DNA of 64,000 bases from Stutzerimonas stutzeri. GTDB lineage: Bacteria; Pseudomonadota; Gammaproteobacteria; Pseudomonadales; Pseudomonadaceae. The translations under genes were made by a program, and so were the position numbers. Below, one piece after another: positions 50,954 to 59,567 of this stretch (its first letter is position 1; each line of letters opens with the position of its first letter). The stretch is from contig NZ_CP073105.1 in assembly GCF_018138085.1 (NCBI RefSeq), forward strand, positions 744,001-808,000, in the 5' to 3' direction. Under the pieces are notes generated by a model. The model saw only the letters and a program-made list of their open reading frames with translations, was not told where the DNA came from and did no database searches.

Positions 50954-52185
50954 TTGCCGTCTCCTTCGCTGGCGAACTCGACGCCTTGCAACAGGCTGGC
51001 AAAGTCGTCCAGCGCCTGCTCGTCCGGCGGGTTGCCGAACTGTTCTTCCCAGGCGCGGGCGAAGAGTTCCTGCGGGGTGATCTGGTCGAGGCCGAGCAGG
51101 ACTTCCGAGTCGACCTCGCCACGCTTGCTGGCGTACTCGCTGGCGATGCGCACCAGGCGGCAGGCCTTGCCAGCCAGCGCGGTTTCGATGCGCTGACGCA
51201 GGTCGGGCAGTGGCTCGTCGAGCTGTACGCGTACTTCCAGCCAGGGCAGGTTTTCAGTGAACAGTCCCATGGCTGGCAGCGCCTCGAGGGCGGCGATGAC
51301 CTCTGCCAGTGGCGCGCGGCCGATGCGGATCATCTCCACGGCGCGCGGCACCGGCAGGCTTTCGATTTGGCTCAACTGGTCGCCATCGAAACTCACCAGC
51401 AATACCTGATGTGGGTAGTTGATCTCGCCGAACGACAGCGGCAACGGCGAGCCGCTGTAACGGATGCGCTCCTGGCCAGCGACTTTTTGCGGCTTGTGCA
51501 GGTGGCCAAGGGCGACATAGGCGATGGGCTCGGGAAACAGACTGGCCGGCAGCGCCTCGGCATTGCCGATGACGATGTTGCGCTCCGAATCCTCCGACAC
51601 CGCGCCACCGGCCATATGCGCATGGCTCATGGCGATCAGCGCCTGGCCGGGCTGGCGTTGGGCTTCGGCGGCGGCGATCAGGTGCTGGTGGACGTGGCGG
51701 ATGCCGAGCATGTAGTCATCCCCTGCCTCTCCGCCGGTGACTTCGGCGGGGCGCAGGAAGGGCAGGGCGAGGCACCATCCGGCCACCTCGCCCTGCGCAT
51801 CGTGCAGCGGTACCAGCAGGCGGCCGTGGTCGAGTCGATTTTCCGCGACCCAACTGATGCGGCCAATGGCGTGGGCGTTGAGGCGTCTCATTAGCGGCCC
51901 GGGCAGCTCGATGCGCCCGCCGGAGTCGTGGTTGCCGGCGATCATGACGATGTCCAACTGCGGCAGTTTTTCATGGGCGCGGACGATGAAGTCGTACAGC
52001 CGTTCCTGGGCCTTGAGCGGCGGATTGACCGTGTCGAAGATGTCGCCGGCGATCAGCAGGGCGTCGGGCTGATGCAGGCTGAGCTGGTCGAGCAGCCAGG
52101 CGAGAAACTGGGCATGTTCGTAGTCGCGGTCCTGGCCGTGGAGGGTCTGGCCGAGGTGCCAGTCGGAGGTGTGGATCAGGCGCAT
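50950..52185 (-). CDS. sbcD: Exonuclease subunit SbcD (Mre11-like)
   Basis: 411-residue metallo-phosphoesterase nuclease. Metal-binding motifs are HTSDWHLGQTL, AGDIFDTVNPP, AGNHDSGGRI and MSHAHMAGG, then ALGHLHKPQ. Start ATG at 52185 (MRLIHTSDWH) is the family start; the open frame extends far upstream through REP sequence and is not coding there. Coupled to sbcC through a 4-bp overlap. Confidence 0.97.
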   Translation of the reverse strand: MRLIHTSDWHLGQTLHGQDRDYEHAQFLAWLLDQLSLHQPDALLIAGDIFDTVNPPLKAQERLYDFIVRAHEKLPQLDIVMIAGNHDSGGRIELPGPLMRRLNAHAIGRISWVAENRLDHGRLLVPLHDAQGEVAGWCLALPFLRPAEVTGGEAGDDYMLGIRHVHQHLIAAAEAQRQPGQALIAMSHAHMAGGAVSEDSERNIVIGNAEALPASLFPEPIAYVALGHLHKPQKVAGQERIRYSGSPLPLSFGEINYPHQVLLVSFDGDQLSQIESLPVPRAVEMIRIGRAPLAEVIAALEALPAMGLFTENLPWLEVRVQLDEPLPDLRQRIETALAGKACRLVRIASEYASKRGEVDSEVLLGLDQITPQELFARAWEEQFGNPPDEQALDDFASLLQGVEFASEGDGK

Positions 52186-52808
52186 GGCTGTAGGGCTTTC
52201 TTGAAGAGATGGACGGCGACCGTCGTTGGCCGGGCGCTGGGGTAGCGATGCCGCACGCTGTGGGAGTGATCTTGACCGCGATTGGGGCTGTGCGTTGTTC
52301 CGGGATGCGTTTGGTTTGGTTTCAGGTTCTGGCCAGCGCTCCGGTGTTTCTGTTGGCTGGATAAAAGCTTCGCGGTCAAGACCGCTCCCACGGGGTGGCG
52401 TTGCTTTGCCGTCGGTTGGGCAGTTCCGAGCAGTTGAGAGGTGCCGAGGCTTGAGGGCGCAGAAGGCTGCTGGCATTCCAAGACGCCTCCTTGTGGAAGC
52501 AGGACGCGTCCTTGTGGGAGCGGTCTCGACCGCGAATGGGGCTGCACTGGACTAGGGTCGACAAAACGTAGGATGGGCGAAGCCCATCGCAAGAGTTTGA
52601 TGGGTTGCACCCGCCCTACAAGCTGATGTACTCGGCCTTGTGAAAGGGGCGATTCGGTGGTGTCTGATAGGGCATGCAGCGAGGCGGTTGTAAGAGCTCG
52701 ACGTAGGGTGGGTAACGCGAAGCTTACCCACCGATTTTCGTTGGCAAAGTTCGGTACCAAACGTTGCGTCGATTTCGGTGGAAAATGCTTCGCAGTTTTC
52801 CACCCTAC
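52186..52808. repeat. Dispersed REP and REP-like hairpins upstream of sbcD
   Basis: No gene is supported. REPs of the GTGGGAG...GACCGCG family occur at about 52260, 52372 (inverted) and 52516. A different pair is GATGGGC-GAA-GCCCATC at about 52573 with the closing CCGCCCTAC. A third pair, GTAGGGTGGGTAACGCG near 52703 and its inverse ending CCACCCTAC near 52806, encloses about 100 bp. Presumably also the sbcDC promoter region. Confidence 0.75.
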
Positions 52809-52924
52809 GGAGCCAGCATCCGAGGGAAGCGCTTTGTTGCTGTCGCTGTTCCAAGACCTCCAGACGCCTCGGACCCGGTTCCCCTTCAGGAGGCCGAGCG
52901 TAGGCGCTGCGTAGGAGGACGCGA

Positions 52925-53098
52925 GGCATGGATGCCGAGCGAGGAGTGATGGGACATGGATGTCCCTTCGCGACGGCCCCCGGAGCGGCGCCGGAGGGAG
53001 GGGAGTTTTGCGAAGCAAAACCCGGATGCAGGGGTGGCCTTCTTTTTGGTTACTTTTTCTTGGCCACACAAGAAAAAGTGACGCGCCGTGCAAGGCGC
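52925..53098. repeat. Chain of at least five hairpins
   Basis: Consecutive inverted repeats: GGCAT-GG-ATGCC (52925-52936), GGGACAT-GG-ATGTCCC (52951-52966), GTTTTGC-GAA-GCAAAAC (53005-53021), GTTACTTTTTCTTG with CAAGAAAAAGTGAC (53049-53082, one mismatch) and GCGCC-GTGCAA-GGCGC (53083-53098). This element occurs widely in Pseudomonas intergenic DNA as I recall it, and is often mis-annotated as small proteins. It starts beyond the REP region and ends about 110 bp before the WYL gene stop. Confidence 0.8.
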
Positions 53099-53206
53099 AA
53101 CCTGTGGGTCGGACGGAGGAAAGCGCGGCGTCATACGCACAGGCCTGCGCCTGGACCTGAACTCGAGCCAGCTCGCTCCTGAGAGTGGACAGGCTCCGTC
53201 TAAGCC

Positions 53207-54079
53207 TCACGAGTACAACCAAACCTTCAACCCCTGCAGATTCCTCACCTGAATCTGCTGCGCCGCCGCATTGGCCAGCACCGTATTCGGATCGATCTGA
53301 TACCGCTGCAACACGTACTGCACCAGCGCCCCACGGGTGGCGATGCGCAGTTCGCCATCCTGCATCCCGTAATCGGTCTCAATGATCGATTTCTGCTCGG
53401 CGCTCAGCCGCACGTCCGGCTCGATGATCACGTCCACCGGCGTGTTCCAGGCCTCGTCCTGCTCGGCCCGGTTGTCGCTCACGTCCATCAGGTCCGGCTC
53501 GCCACGGAAGCGGCTGAGGACGAAGTCGCGGAAGCCGCGGTTCTTCTCGCAATAGGCGCGCACATGCCAGCGGGTACCGGTGAAGACCAGGGTGTGCGGC
53601 GCCATCACGCGGATCTCGACGTCGGGATGGGCGAGGGAGACGTATTCGGTTTCCAGCCGCAGCCCTTCGCGGCAGGCCCGCAGGATCGGCCGCAGCACCT
53701 CGGGGCGGATGCTGCGGTCGGGCATGTGCAGCACGTCGGTATGCGCATAGGCGAGAGCCAAGCCCTCGATGTGCGGGGCGCGGTCGCGGTTCTGGTCCAG
53801 CAGATGCAGGTAAGCGCTGGCGCTGCCGTCGATGAACAGTGGCTCGAACTGCTTGCTCGGCTTGTAACCCTTCAGGTGACGGTCATATGTAAGGTTTTTC
53901 GGCGCGTGCTCGTTGAGGTAGGTGTTGATGTCCTTCGATGCCTGCTGGCGGCTGATGCCGAAACTCTGTATCAGATGACCCGTGGTCAGACGGCCTTCCC
54001 ACCAGGCGATCGTCTCTATCAGGCGGTAACGCAGGGCCAGATCCCAGCGGATCTGGCTGATCGATTGCTTGCGTTTCAT
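53207..54079 (-). CDS. WYL-domain regulator of the BrxR/CapW type
   Basis: 290-residue transcription factor. An N-terminal winged helix-turn-helix covers about residues 1-75 (LALRYRLIETIAWWEGRLTT, FGISRQQASKDINTYLNEHA). The PKNLTYDRHLKGYKPSKQFE linker matches BrxR/CapW proteins. A WYL domain (EYVSLAHPDVEIRVMAPHTL, GTRWHVRAYCEKN) and a C-terminal extension domain follow. Known members repress BREX or CBASS defence operons. Here no such genes are adjacent: the next plus-strand genes are two small unknown proteins. Ligand and target are unknown. Confidence 0.82.
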   Translation of the reverse strand: MKRKQSISQIRWDLALRYRLIETIAWWEGRLTTGHLIQSFGISRQQASKDINTYLNEHAPKNLTYDRHLKGYKPSKQFEPLFIDGSASAYLHLLDQNRDRAPHIEGLALAYAHTDVLHMPDRSIRPEVLRPILRACREGLRLETEYVSLAHPDVEIRVMAPHTLVFTGTRWHVRAYCEKNRGFRDFVLSRFRGEPDLMDVSDNRAEQDEAWNTPVDVIIEPDVRLSAEQKSIIETDYGMQDGELRIATRGALVQYVLQRYQIDPNTVLANAAAQQIQVRNLQGLKVWLYS

Positions 54080-54194
54080 ACGCGCCTCATCTGCTGGAAA
54101 ACTTTACAGGCCACTATCGGCTAGCTCGACGTGTCGCGCAAAGCTACATATATTCCGGGTGTGCATCAAGCGAGCCGAACGAGGACGATGAGAC

Positions 54195-54293
54195 ATGAGC
54201 CTGTTATCCAACGTGCTGCTGTTTTCCGCTACCGCCGCCGCCGGCATGGGTGTTCTGGCCTGGCTGGCCTACGGTGCGAACGACCGGGAGTGA
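54195..54293 (+). CDS. Possible small membrane protein (32 aa)
   Basis: Short frame too small for standard gene calling: begins MSLLSNVLLFSATAAAGMGV and ends LAYGANDRE. It is one hydrophobic helix with a polar C-terminus, behind GAGG at suitable spacing, and is divergent from the WYL regulator with 115 bp between starts. It could be a single-pass peptide or chance; there is no family match I can name. Confidence 0.35.
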   Translation: MSLLSNVLLFSATAAAGMGVLAWLAYGANDRE

Positions 54294-54410
54294 TCGGGAC
54301 GGGCGTTGCGCTTTACAGTTTTTTGTCGATGGACGGTCATCCGATGAGTGGTTCGGAATCTCCAAGTGCATCGCCGGGTCTTTGTTGCAGACTCAGCGCA
54401 CGAGGCGTTC

Positions 54411-54626
54411 ATGAAAACCTTGTCCCGTTACCTTGCCGAGAATTTCCCGGCTGACTACAAAACCCGCGTAGAGCCCCAGGACGATGGCTACCTGGTGGTT
54501 CGCGTCGGCTATCCCATCAACGGTACAGAGGCCATTCGGACGGTCTCTGGCCGGCAAGTGCAGAACGGCTTGCTGGTGGAAACCATGTTGGACGACATGC
54601 GCAGAGAACTGGCGCGCCCGCAGTAA
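54411..54626 (+). CDS. Conserved small hypothetical protein
   Basis: 71-residue protein with MKTLSRYLAENFPADYKTRV, then QDDGYLVVRVGYPINGTEAI and a C-terminal helix (LLVETMLDDMRRELARPQ). It looks like a soluble alpha/beta domain; no motif identifies a function. ATG 54411 is the best start although the frame runs further up. It ends 36 bp from the bqsS-like stop (convergent). Confidence 0.6.
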   Translation: MKTLSRYLAENFPADYKTRVEPQDDGYLVVRVGYPINGTEAIRTVSGRQVQNGLLVETMLDDMRRELARPQ

Positions 54627-54661
54627 ACCGCGTCACCGTCTTTTATCCCCGATTCGCTCGA

Positions 54662-55990
54662 TCATTCCGCCCGACGCTTGTGCGCAGGCAAATGAACGCT
54701 GGCCTGCAGCCCGCCCAGAGCACTCTGTCCGAGGGTCAGCCGGCCATTCCAGGCGGCGAGGATATCCCGCACGATGCCAAGTCCCAGCCCGTGTCCTTCG
54801 GCGCGCTCGTCTAGACGAATGCCGCGCTCGAGCACTGCTTCGCGTTGATCTTCCGGTATTCCCGGCCCGTCGTCTTCAACCCGAATGAGATAGCCCTCAG
54901 GCGTCGGTTCGATACTCAACAGCACCGCTGATCGAGCGTATTTGCACGCGTTGTCCAGAAGGTTGCCGAGCAGCTCGAGCATGTCTTCCCGGTCCCAGGG
55001 CAGGCGGCAGTCCTCATGCGTATGCCAATGCAGATGCAGGCCGCGGCGGTGGATCATATGCAGCGTGTCGAATAGCGGCGCGAGCTCCGCGGCGCAATCG
55101 AAATAGGCGCCGGGTAGCACGTCGCCAGCCAGACGCGCGCGCCCCAACTCACGGGCGACGCGCTGCTGGATCTGCTCCAGCTGTTCGCGAAGCGCTGCCT
55201 GCAGTTGCGGATGAGCCTGCAGTTCCTCGTGCCGGACAAGGCTGCCGAGCACCGCCAGCGGCGTTTTCAGCGCGTGTCCCAGATTGCCCAACGCGTGCCG
55301 TGAGCGCTTGAGCGTCTCGTCGGTGTGCGCCAGCAGGTGATTGATCTGTTCCACCAACGGCTGCAGTTCGACCGGAGCCTGGATATCCAATTGCTGGCGC
55401 TCGCCCTGCTGCAGTTGCGCGATCTGCTGGCGTGCGCGCTCCAGCGGCCGCATGGCGAGCTTGACGGCATAGCGTTGCAACAACAGCAATATGGAGAGGG
55501 CAACGCCCACCAGGCCCAGGCCGCCCAGGCGAACCTGGGCGAAGCTTTCGAGTATCGGCGTGTAGTCGCGCGCCACGCTGATGACGATGAGTTGTCCATC
55601 ACGGTGGTATTCGGCGCGATAACTCAACAGTCGCTGTCCCTGTGGCCCGTCCACCAGGTCGCGGGCCAGGCCGTTATCGCTCGGCCATGCCGGCTCTGCA
55701 TCCCATAGCGAGCGCGATCGCCAACTGCGCGTCGGCAGTTCGATGCGGAAATAATGGCCGGAAAAGGCCCGTTGATAACGCGGGTTGAGCCGGGTCGCGT
55801 CGAGCTTGAAGCCTTCCGTGCCCCGCACCATGGCGATCAGCAGGCCTTCGGTTTCTTCCCGCAGGTCGTCGGCCAGGTTGCGGCGCAGCCCGGTCTCGAA
55901 CAGCCACAGGCTGGTCTGCACCAGCAGCAATCCAATTAGCAGCAGCGCTGAAATCAGCCCGATGCTGAGGCTGCGCTGGATCGACTTCAA
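54662..55990 (-). CDS. bqsS: BqsS/CarS-like sensor histidine kinase
   Basis: 442-residue sensor kinase with TM1 (about 9-30) and TM2 (about 155-173) around a periplasmic domain. Just after TM1 it has LREETEG, a perfect RExxE (R44-E45, E48), the Fe(II)-sensing motif reported for P. aeruginosa BqsS. HAMP, then DHp with [11 protein letters not shown] (H239), then ATPase motifs [21 protein letters not shown] and [12 protein letters not shown]. Its start overlaps the regulator stop by 4 bp. Operon order PepSY-PepSY-regulator-kinase equals bqsPQRS. Confidence 0.85.
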   Translation of the reverse strand: MKSIQRSLSIGLISALLLIGLLLVQTSLWLFETGLRRNLADDLREETEGLLIAMVRGTEGFKLDATRLNPRYQRAFSGHYFRIELPTRSWRSRSLWDAEPAWPSDNGLARDLVDGPQGQRLLSYRAEYHRDGQLIVISVARDYTPILESFAQVRLGGLGLVGVALSILLLLQRYAVKLAMRPLERARQQIAQLQQGERQQLDIQAPVELQPLVEQINHLLAHTDETLKRSRHALGNLGHALKTPLAVLGSLVRHEELQAHPQLQAALREQLEQIQQRVARELGRARLAGDVLPGAYFDCAAELAPLFDTLHMIHRRGLHLHWHTHEDCRLPWDREDMLELLGNLLDNACKYARSAVLLSIEPTPEGYLIRVEDDGPGIPEDQREAVLERGIRLDERAEGHGLGLGIVRDILAAWNGRLTLGQSALGGLQASVHLPAHKRRAE

Positions 55991-56652
55991 AGGGCGCCGC
56001 CGAAGCGGTAGCCCTGGCCGCGACGGGTTTCGATCAGCTCGCGGCCGAGCTTGCCGCGCAGGCGATTGACGTGCACTTCGATGACATTGGAATCGCGCTC
56101 GGTTTCACCGTCATACAAATGCTCGGCCAGCTGGGTTTTGGACAGCAGCTGGCCGGGGTGCAACATGAAATAGCGCAGCAGGCGGAACTCGCCGGCGGTC
56201 AGGTCGATGTCCTCGCCGTCCTTGTTGCAGCGCTGGCGTGCCTCGTCCAATGCCAGACCACCGACCTGCAACAGCGGCTGATTGGCCACGCCGTGGGCAC
56301 GGCGCAACAGCGCCTGGATGCGCAGCAGCAATTCTTCGGGATGGAAGGGTTTGGTCAGGTAATCGTCGGCGCCGGCTTTCAGCCCTTCGATGCGTTCGGC
56401 CCAGGAATCGCGGGCGGTGAGGATCAGCACCGGCGTCGCCAAACCCCGTGCGCGCCAGGCGCGCAAGACTTCGAGCCCCGGCTTGCCGGGCAGGCCGAGG
56501 TCCAGAACGATCAGGTCATAGGGTTCGCTGCTGCCCTGGTAATCGGCGTCGCGCCCATCGGCCAGCCAGTCGGTGGCATAGCCTTGGCGGGTGAGGCTGG
56601 CGATCAATTCGTCTGCCAGTGGCACATTGTCTTCGACCAGTAGCAGGCGCAT
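55987..56652 (-). CDS. bqsR: BqsR/CarR-like OmpR-family response regulator
   Basis: 221-residue regulator. Receiver: acidic [17 protein letters not shown]51 acceptor ([11 protein letters not shown]), and LTARD and [10 protein letters not shown]. The winged-helix domain ([40 protein letters not shown]) is OmpR/PhoB type. It binds TTAAG-N6-TTAAG in P. aeruginosa. It overlaps the downstream kinase by 4 bp, and its start overlaps the upstream PepSY stop (TGATG). Confidence 0.88.
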   Translation of the reverse strand: MRLLLVEDNVPLADELIASLTRQGYATDWLADGRDADYQGSSEPYDLIVLDLGLPGKPGLEVLRAWRARGLATPVLILTARDSWAERIEGLKAGADDYLTKPFHPEELLLRIQALLRRAHGVANQPLLQVGGLALDEARQRCNKDGEDIDLTAGEFRLLRYFMLHPGQLLSKTQLAEHLYDGETERDSNVIEVHVNRLRGKLGRELIETRRGQGYRFGGAL

Positions 56653-56957
56653 CAGTCCTCTTCATCCTTGAGCAGACGGCCATCGCGCGCGTCGAATTCC
56701 AGTTCGCGAGCGATGCCGTTGGTGGTCAGCAATTCGATTTCGTAGATGTAGATGCCATCATCCTCTTCCAGCTCGGCTTCCAGCAGCCGGGCGCCTGGAT
56801 AGCGCTCCATGGCGCGCTGCACCAGCGTTTCGAGCGGCATGATCAGCCCCTCGCGGCGTAGCCGCAGGGCCTCGTCCTGATCGAGGTCGCGACTCGCCGC
56901 CGAGGTGGCGACGAGCAGCAGAGCCAAGGGAGTCGCTAGGAAGAAGGTGGCACGCAT
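56652..56957 (-). CDS. bqsQ: PepSY-domain periplasmic protein (BqsQ-like)
   Basis: 101-residue exported protein: signal peptide [20 protein letters not shown], then a PepSY domain ([53 protein letters not shown]). The acidic C-terminal half is common to the three PepSY proteins here. It overlaps bqsP by 3 bp (TAATG) and bqsR (TGATG). In P. aeruginosa homologues accompany the Fe(II)/Ca-responsive kinase, possibly modulating it. Confidence 0.82.
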   Translation of the reverse strand: MRATFFLATPLALLLVATSAASRDLDQDEALRLRREGLIMPLETLVQRAMERYPGARLLEAELEEDDGIYIYEIELLTTNGIARELEFDARDGRLLKDEED

Positions 56958-57265
56958 TAGTCGTCCTGATGGTCCTTGAGCACTTCGCCGGTCTTGGCGT
57001 CGAGTTCCATGTCCCATTGCACACCTTTGTTATCGCGCAATTCAAGCTGATAGATGTGGCGGCCGTATTCCTCTTCCAGCTCGGTTTCCTCGATGGTGGC
57101 GCCGGGGTGCTTGGCCAGTGCGGCTTCGTTGAGCTTTTCGAACGACTGGATGGTGCCGGCGTCGCGCAGCTTCAGCGCTTCGTCCGGACCGAGGTCGCGG
57201 GCCATGGCCAGGTTGGCGCCCAGGGCGAGGGTGGCGGCAGTGATCAGCGTAGTCAGTGTTTTCAT
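56957..57265 (-). CDS. bqsP: PepSY-domain periplasmic protein (BqsP-like)
   Basis: 102-residue exported protein: signal MKTLTTLITAATLALGANLA then MA, then a PepSY domain (ALKLRDAGTIQSFEKLNEAA, EETELEEEYGRHIYQLELRD, MELDAKTGEVLKDHQDD). It is the first gene of the four-gene unit. The 148-bp gap to the divergent CusF-like gene holds a candidate regulator box. Confidence 0.82.
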   Translation of the reverse strand: MKTLTTLITAATLALGANLAMARDLGPDEALKLRDAGTIQSFEKLNEAALAKHPGATIEETELEEEYGRHIYQLELRDNKGVQWDMELDAKTGEVLKDHQDD

Positions 57266-57315
57266 GGTTCGTTTTCCTGTGTGGGTTTCGACGATTCACA
57301 GGTTACGAATCGCGG

Positions 57316-57331
57316 CTTACGCCAAGCTGAA
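57316..57331. promoter_or_regulatory. Possible degenerate BqsR box
   Basis: On the minus strand TTCAG-N6-GTAAG resembles TTAAG-N6-TTAAG with one mismatch in each half and exact 6-nt spacing. It lies 51 bp upstream of the bqsP-like start and 83 bp upstream of the divergent CusF-like start. A match this weak can arise by chance. Confidence 0.3.
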
Positions 57332-57413
57332 CGCGGACAAACATTCACCGGCAGCAATACATGCGGGCGTATTGTCCAATACGCGTACGTCCACCTGTTT
57401 CAGGAGGTCTGTC

Positions 57414-57773
57414 ATGAAAGCGCTTCATTGCATCACGCTAAGCCTGGCGCTACTCGTTCAGCCTGCGCTGGCCGAAGATCTGCTCAAGCCCACGACGCCG
57501 GCGCCAACGCCGGATATCGACGCCGGACCCGCCACCGAAATGGTCTCCGAGCCGGTCGTGCATGCCACCGGCACGATCGAGGCCATAGATCGCGAGCGGG
57601 AGGTGGTAACCATCGCTCATGGCCCGGTCCCGGCGCTGAAGTGGCCGGCTTCGACCATGCAGTTTCAAGTCAGAGAGCAGCAGCTCGAAGGACTTGAAGT
57701 GGGCGACGCGGTCCGCATCGGCTTCCAGAGCGAGGGCGACGAGGCGGCGATCGTCTCCATCGACAAGCGCTGA
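57414..57773 (+). CDS. Exported CusF-domain protein
   Basis: 119-residue periplasmic protein: signal peptide MKALHCITLSLALLVQPALA, a Pro/Asp-rich linker (LKPTTPAPTPDIDAGPATEM), then a CusF-like beta barrel (ATGTIEAIDREREVVTIAHG, KWPASTMQF). CusF metal ligands map to H69, W77 and M82; the other Met position is S80. So Ag/Cu binding may be altered. Preceded by AGGAGG. Divergent from the BqsP-like gene. Confidence 0.85.
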   Translation: MKALHCITLSLALLVQPALAEDLLKPTTPAPTPDIDAGPATEMVSEPVVHATGTIEAIDREREVVTIAHGPVPALKWPASTMQFQVREQQLEGLEVGDAVRIGFQSEGDEAAIVSIDKR

Positions 57774-57891
57774 AACAGTCTCGATGCCCATGGCAGACGG
57801 GATGCAAGGAACCCTTGCTGACGGCGGGCCTCGTATTCACTAGAAGCCGCGTTGCGGCTCGCATCGATGAAACATCAAGAGGATCACGCGC

Positions 57892-58158
57892 ATGTATCAC
57901 AAGAAACTGACCGCAGCTCTTGCCATCGCCGTACTCGGAAGCGCCAGCGGCATTGCCTTGGCGGACAAGCCGGGCGCTGACTGGATCACCCTCGAACAGG
58001 CTGTCGAGAAGGCCAAGGCCGCCGGCTACACCACGCTCCATTCGATCGACGCCGATAACAATTCCTGGGAAGGCGAAGGCACCAAGGCCGACGGCAAAAC
58101 CTGGGAATTCAAGATTGACGGCAAGACCGGCGAAGTCACCCACGACAAGGAAGACTGA
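57892..58158 (+). CDS. PepSY-domain exported protein
   Basis: 88-residue protein: signal MYHKKLTAALAIAVLGSASG then IALA, then a PepSY domain (GADWITLEQAVEKAKAAGYT, DGKTWEFKIDGKTGEVTHDK). It is the third PepSY protein at this locus and lies 118 bp after the CusF-like gene on the same strand. AGAGGATCACGCG precedes the ATG. A terminator-like hairpin follows. Confidence 0.85.
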   Translation: MYHKKLTAALAIAVLGSASGIALADKPGADWITLEQAVEKAKAAGYTTLHSIDADNNSWEGEGTKADGKTWEFKIDGKTGEVTHDKED

Positions 58159-58201
58159 TCGCCGCGGCCCGCTACGGCGGGCCTTGCAGCAGACATCAGC
58201 T

Positions 58202-58229
58202 ACCCTGGCGGCGCCAGTGCCGCCAGGGT
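58202..58229. terminator. Strong hairpin between the PepSY gene and the malE-like gene
   Basis: ACCCTGGCGGC-GCCAGT-GCCGCCAGGGT is an 11-bp perfect stem 43 bp after the PepSY stop and 46 bp from the malE-like stop (convergent). Only weak T runs flank it. Confidence 0.6.
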
Positions 58230-58275
58230 TGATCTAAATACCTAATGCAGGTCACCGGCGCAGGCCGACCGGCCG

Positions 58276-59553
58276 TCAAAGCGCCTCCGGATCGGCTTCC
58301 GGCATATCTTCCAATTCTTCGGAAACAACCTCGTCAGGCTCGGTACTCGACGCAGCGGCAGGCTCCGCCGCAATCTCTTCGCCGCGCATTTGCCGTGCCG
58401 CATTGCCCAGCGCGGTTGCCTCGTCGGTGCCTTGAGCAATGTCCAGCAGCGCGGCGTTGGCAGCCTCCCAGAACGAACTCATTTGCGGTGCCGAAGGCAT
58501 TGGGCGACCGAAGGTGACGCCATCCATCGATATCCGCAGGTGCTCATCCGTGACCATGTCCCAGAAAAGCCGCTTGTTCAGCGGCACACCGATGGGCTTG
58601 TCGGCGTTCACTGTGCGCAGCCCTTCGCTATCCAACAGATAGCCTTCGATGAATTGCTTGGCAGCCGCGCCGTTCGGGCTTTGCGCGGCGATCATCGCGC
58701 CCATGACGCCAACGAAGGGGCGCGCCGGTTGACCGTCGACGGTGGGCAGGGGCGCGACACCGAAATCGACGCCGGCCCGGCGCAGCCCTTCCCATGACCA
58801 GGGGCCGGTTATCCACATCGCCTGTTTGCCTGCATGCATCGCCTGCTGTGCGGCATCGCCGGGCATCCCGCCTTGCGGCAGTACGCCGCTGTCGATGAAA
58901 CGGCGCAACAGGCGGCCACCCGCCAGAGCGCCCGCGTTATCGATGCCGATATCTGCCGTGTCGTAGCTGCCATCGGGCTGACGCTTGAACACGTAGCCGC
59001 CGTTGGCTGCCAAGAGTGGCCAGCTGAAGTAGGCATTGGTGTAATCCCAGCCGATGGCTTTGATGCCGCGCTTGCCGAGCTCGCTATCCAGCGTCTCGAT
59101 TTCTTCGAACGAGGACGGGGGAGCCGTGATCAGTGCCTTGTTGTAGAGCAGCATGATGGCTTCGGCGCCGACCGGATAACCCCAGGTCCGTCCGCCGACG
59201 GTGAAGGCATCCCAGCCCACCGAGACCAGTGCTTCGCGCAATGCTTGCGGTGGCTCGACAGGGACGACCAGACCCTTGGCAATAAAATCGCCGAGGCGGT
59301 CCTGCGGCCAGAGGATGATGTCCGGCCCGCTACCGTTGCGGGCGGCTTCTTCGAATTTCTTCGCCAGATCGTCGGGGTGTTCGACCCGGGCCGCAATGCC
59401 GGTCGCCTCGGTGAAGCGGGTCGCGACCTGTTGCAGGCCGCCGTGGCCTTTGTCGGCATTGATCCAGATGAGCAGTTTGCCCGGCTCGGCCGCAGAAACG
59501 TTCAAGCAGACGAGCAACGCCGGCAATAGGGCTGTGAGTGATTTCAAACGCAT
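58276..59553 (-). CDS. MalE-like extracellular solute-binding protein, transporter-less
   Basis: 425-residue periplasmic protein of the maltose/maltodextrin-binding group. Signal peptide MRLKSLTALLPALLVCLNVS then AA. The mature part has LLIWINADKGHGGLQQVATR, GPDIILWPQDRLGDF, EAIMLLYNKAL, GWDYTNAYFSWPLLAANGGY and MWITGPWSWEGLRRAG, all MalE hallmarks. An unusual acidic C-terminal tail of about 30 residues (STEPDEVVSEELEDMPEADP) extends past the fold. No MalFGK genes are adjacent; the stop of a chemoreceptor gene lies 14 bp upstream. Start 59553. Confidence 0.88.
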   Translation of the reverse strand: MRLKSLTALLPALLVCLNVSAAEPGKLLIWINADKGHGGLQQVATRFTEATGIAARVEHPDDLAKKFEEAARNGSGPDIILWPQDRLGDFIAKGLVVPVEPPQALREALVSVGWDAFTVGGRTWGYPVGAEAIMLLYNKALITAPPSSFEEIETLDSELGKRGIKAIGWDYTNAYFSWPLLAANGGYVFKRQPDGSYDTADIGIDNAGALAGGRLLRRFIDSGVLPQGGMPGDAAQQAMHAGKQAMWITGPWSWEGLRRAGVDFGVAPLPTVDGQPARPFVGVMGAMIAAQSPNGAAAKQFIEGYLLDSEGLRTVNADKPIGVPLNKRLFWDMVTDEHLRISMDGVTFGRPMPSAPQMSSFWEAANAALLDIAQGTDEATALGNAARQMRGEEIAAEPAAASSTEPDEVVSEELEDMPEADPEAL

Positions 59554-59567
59554 GGCTGGCCCCTGCT

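Noticed and set aside
52886..53140. Minus-strand 84-aa protein, of a kind often annotated as hypothetical
   Set aside because: It is produced by the conserved hairpin chain; codons follow inverted repeats rather than protein constraint.
53207..54293. A BREX or CBASS defence system beside the WYL regulator
   Set aside because: No nuclease, methyltransferase, cyclase or effector gene lies nearby; only the regulator and tiny frames are present.
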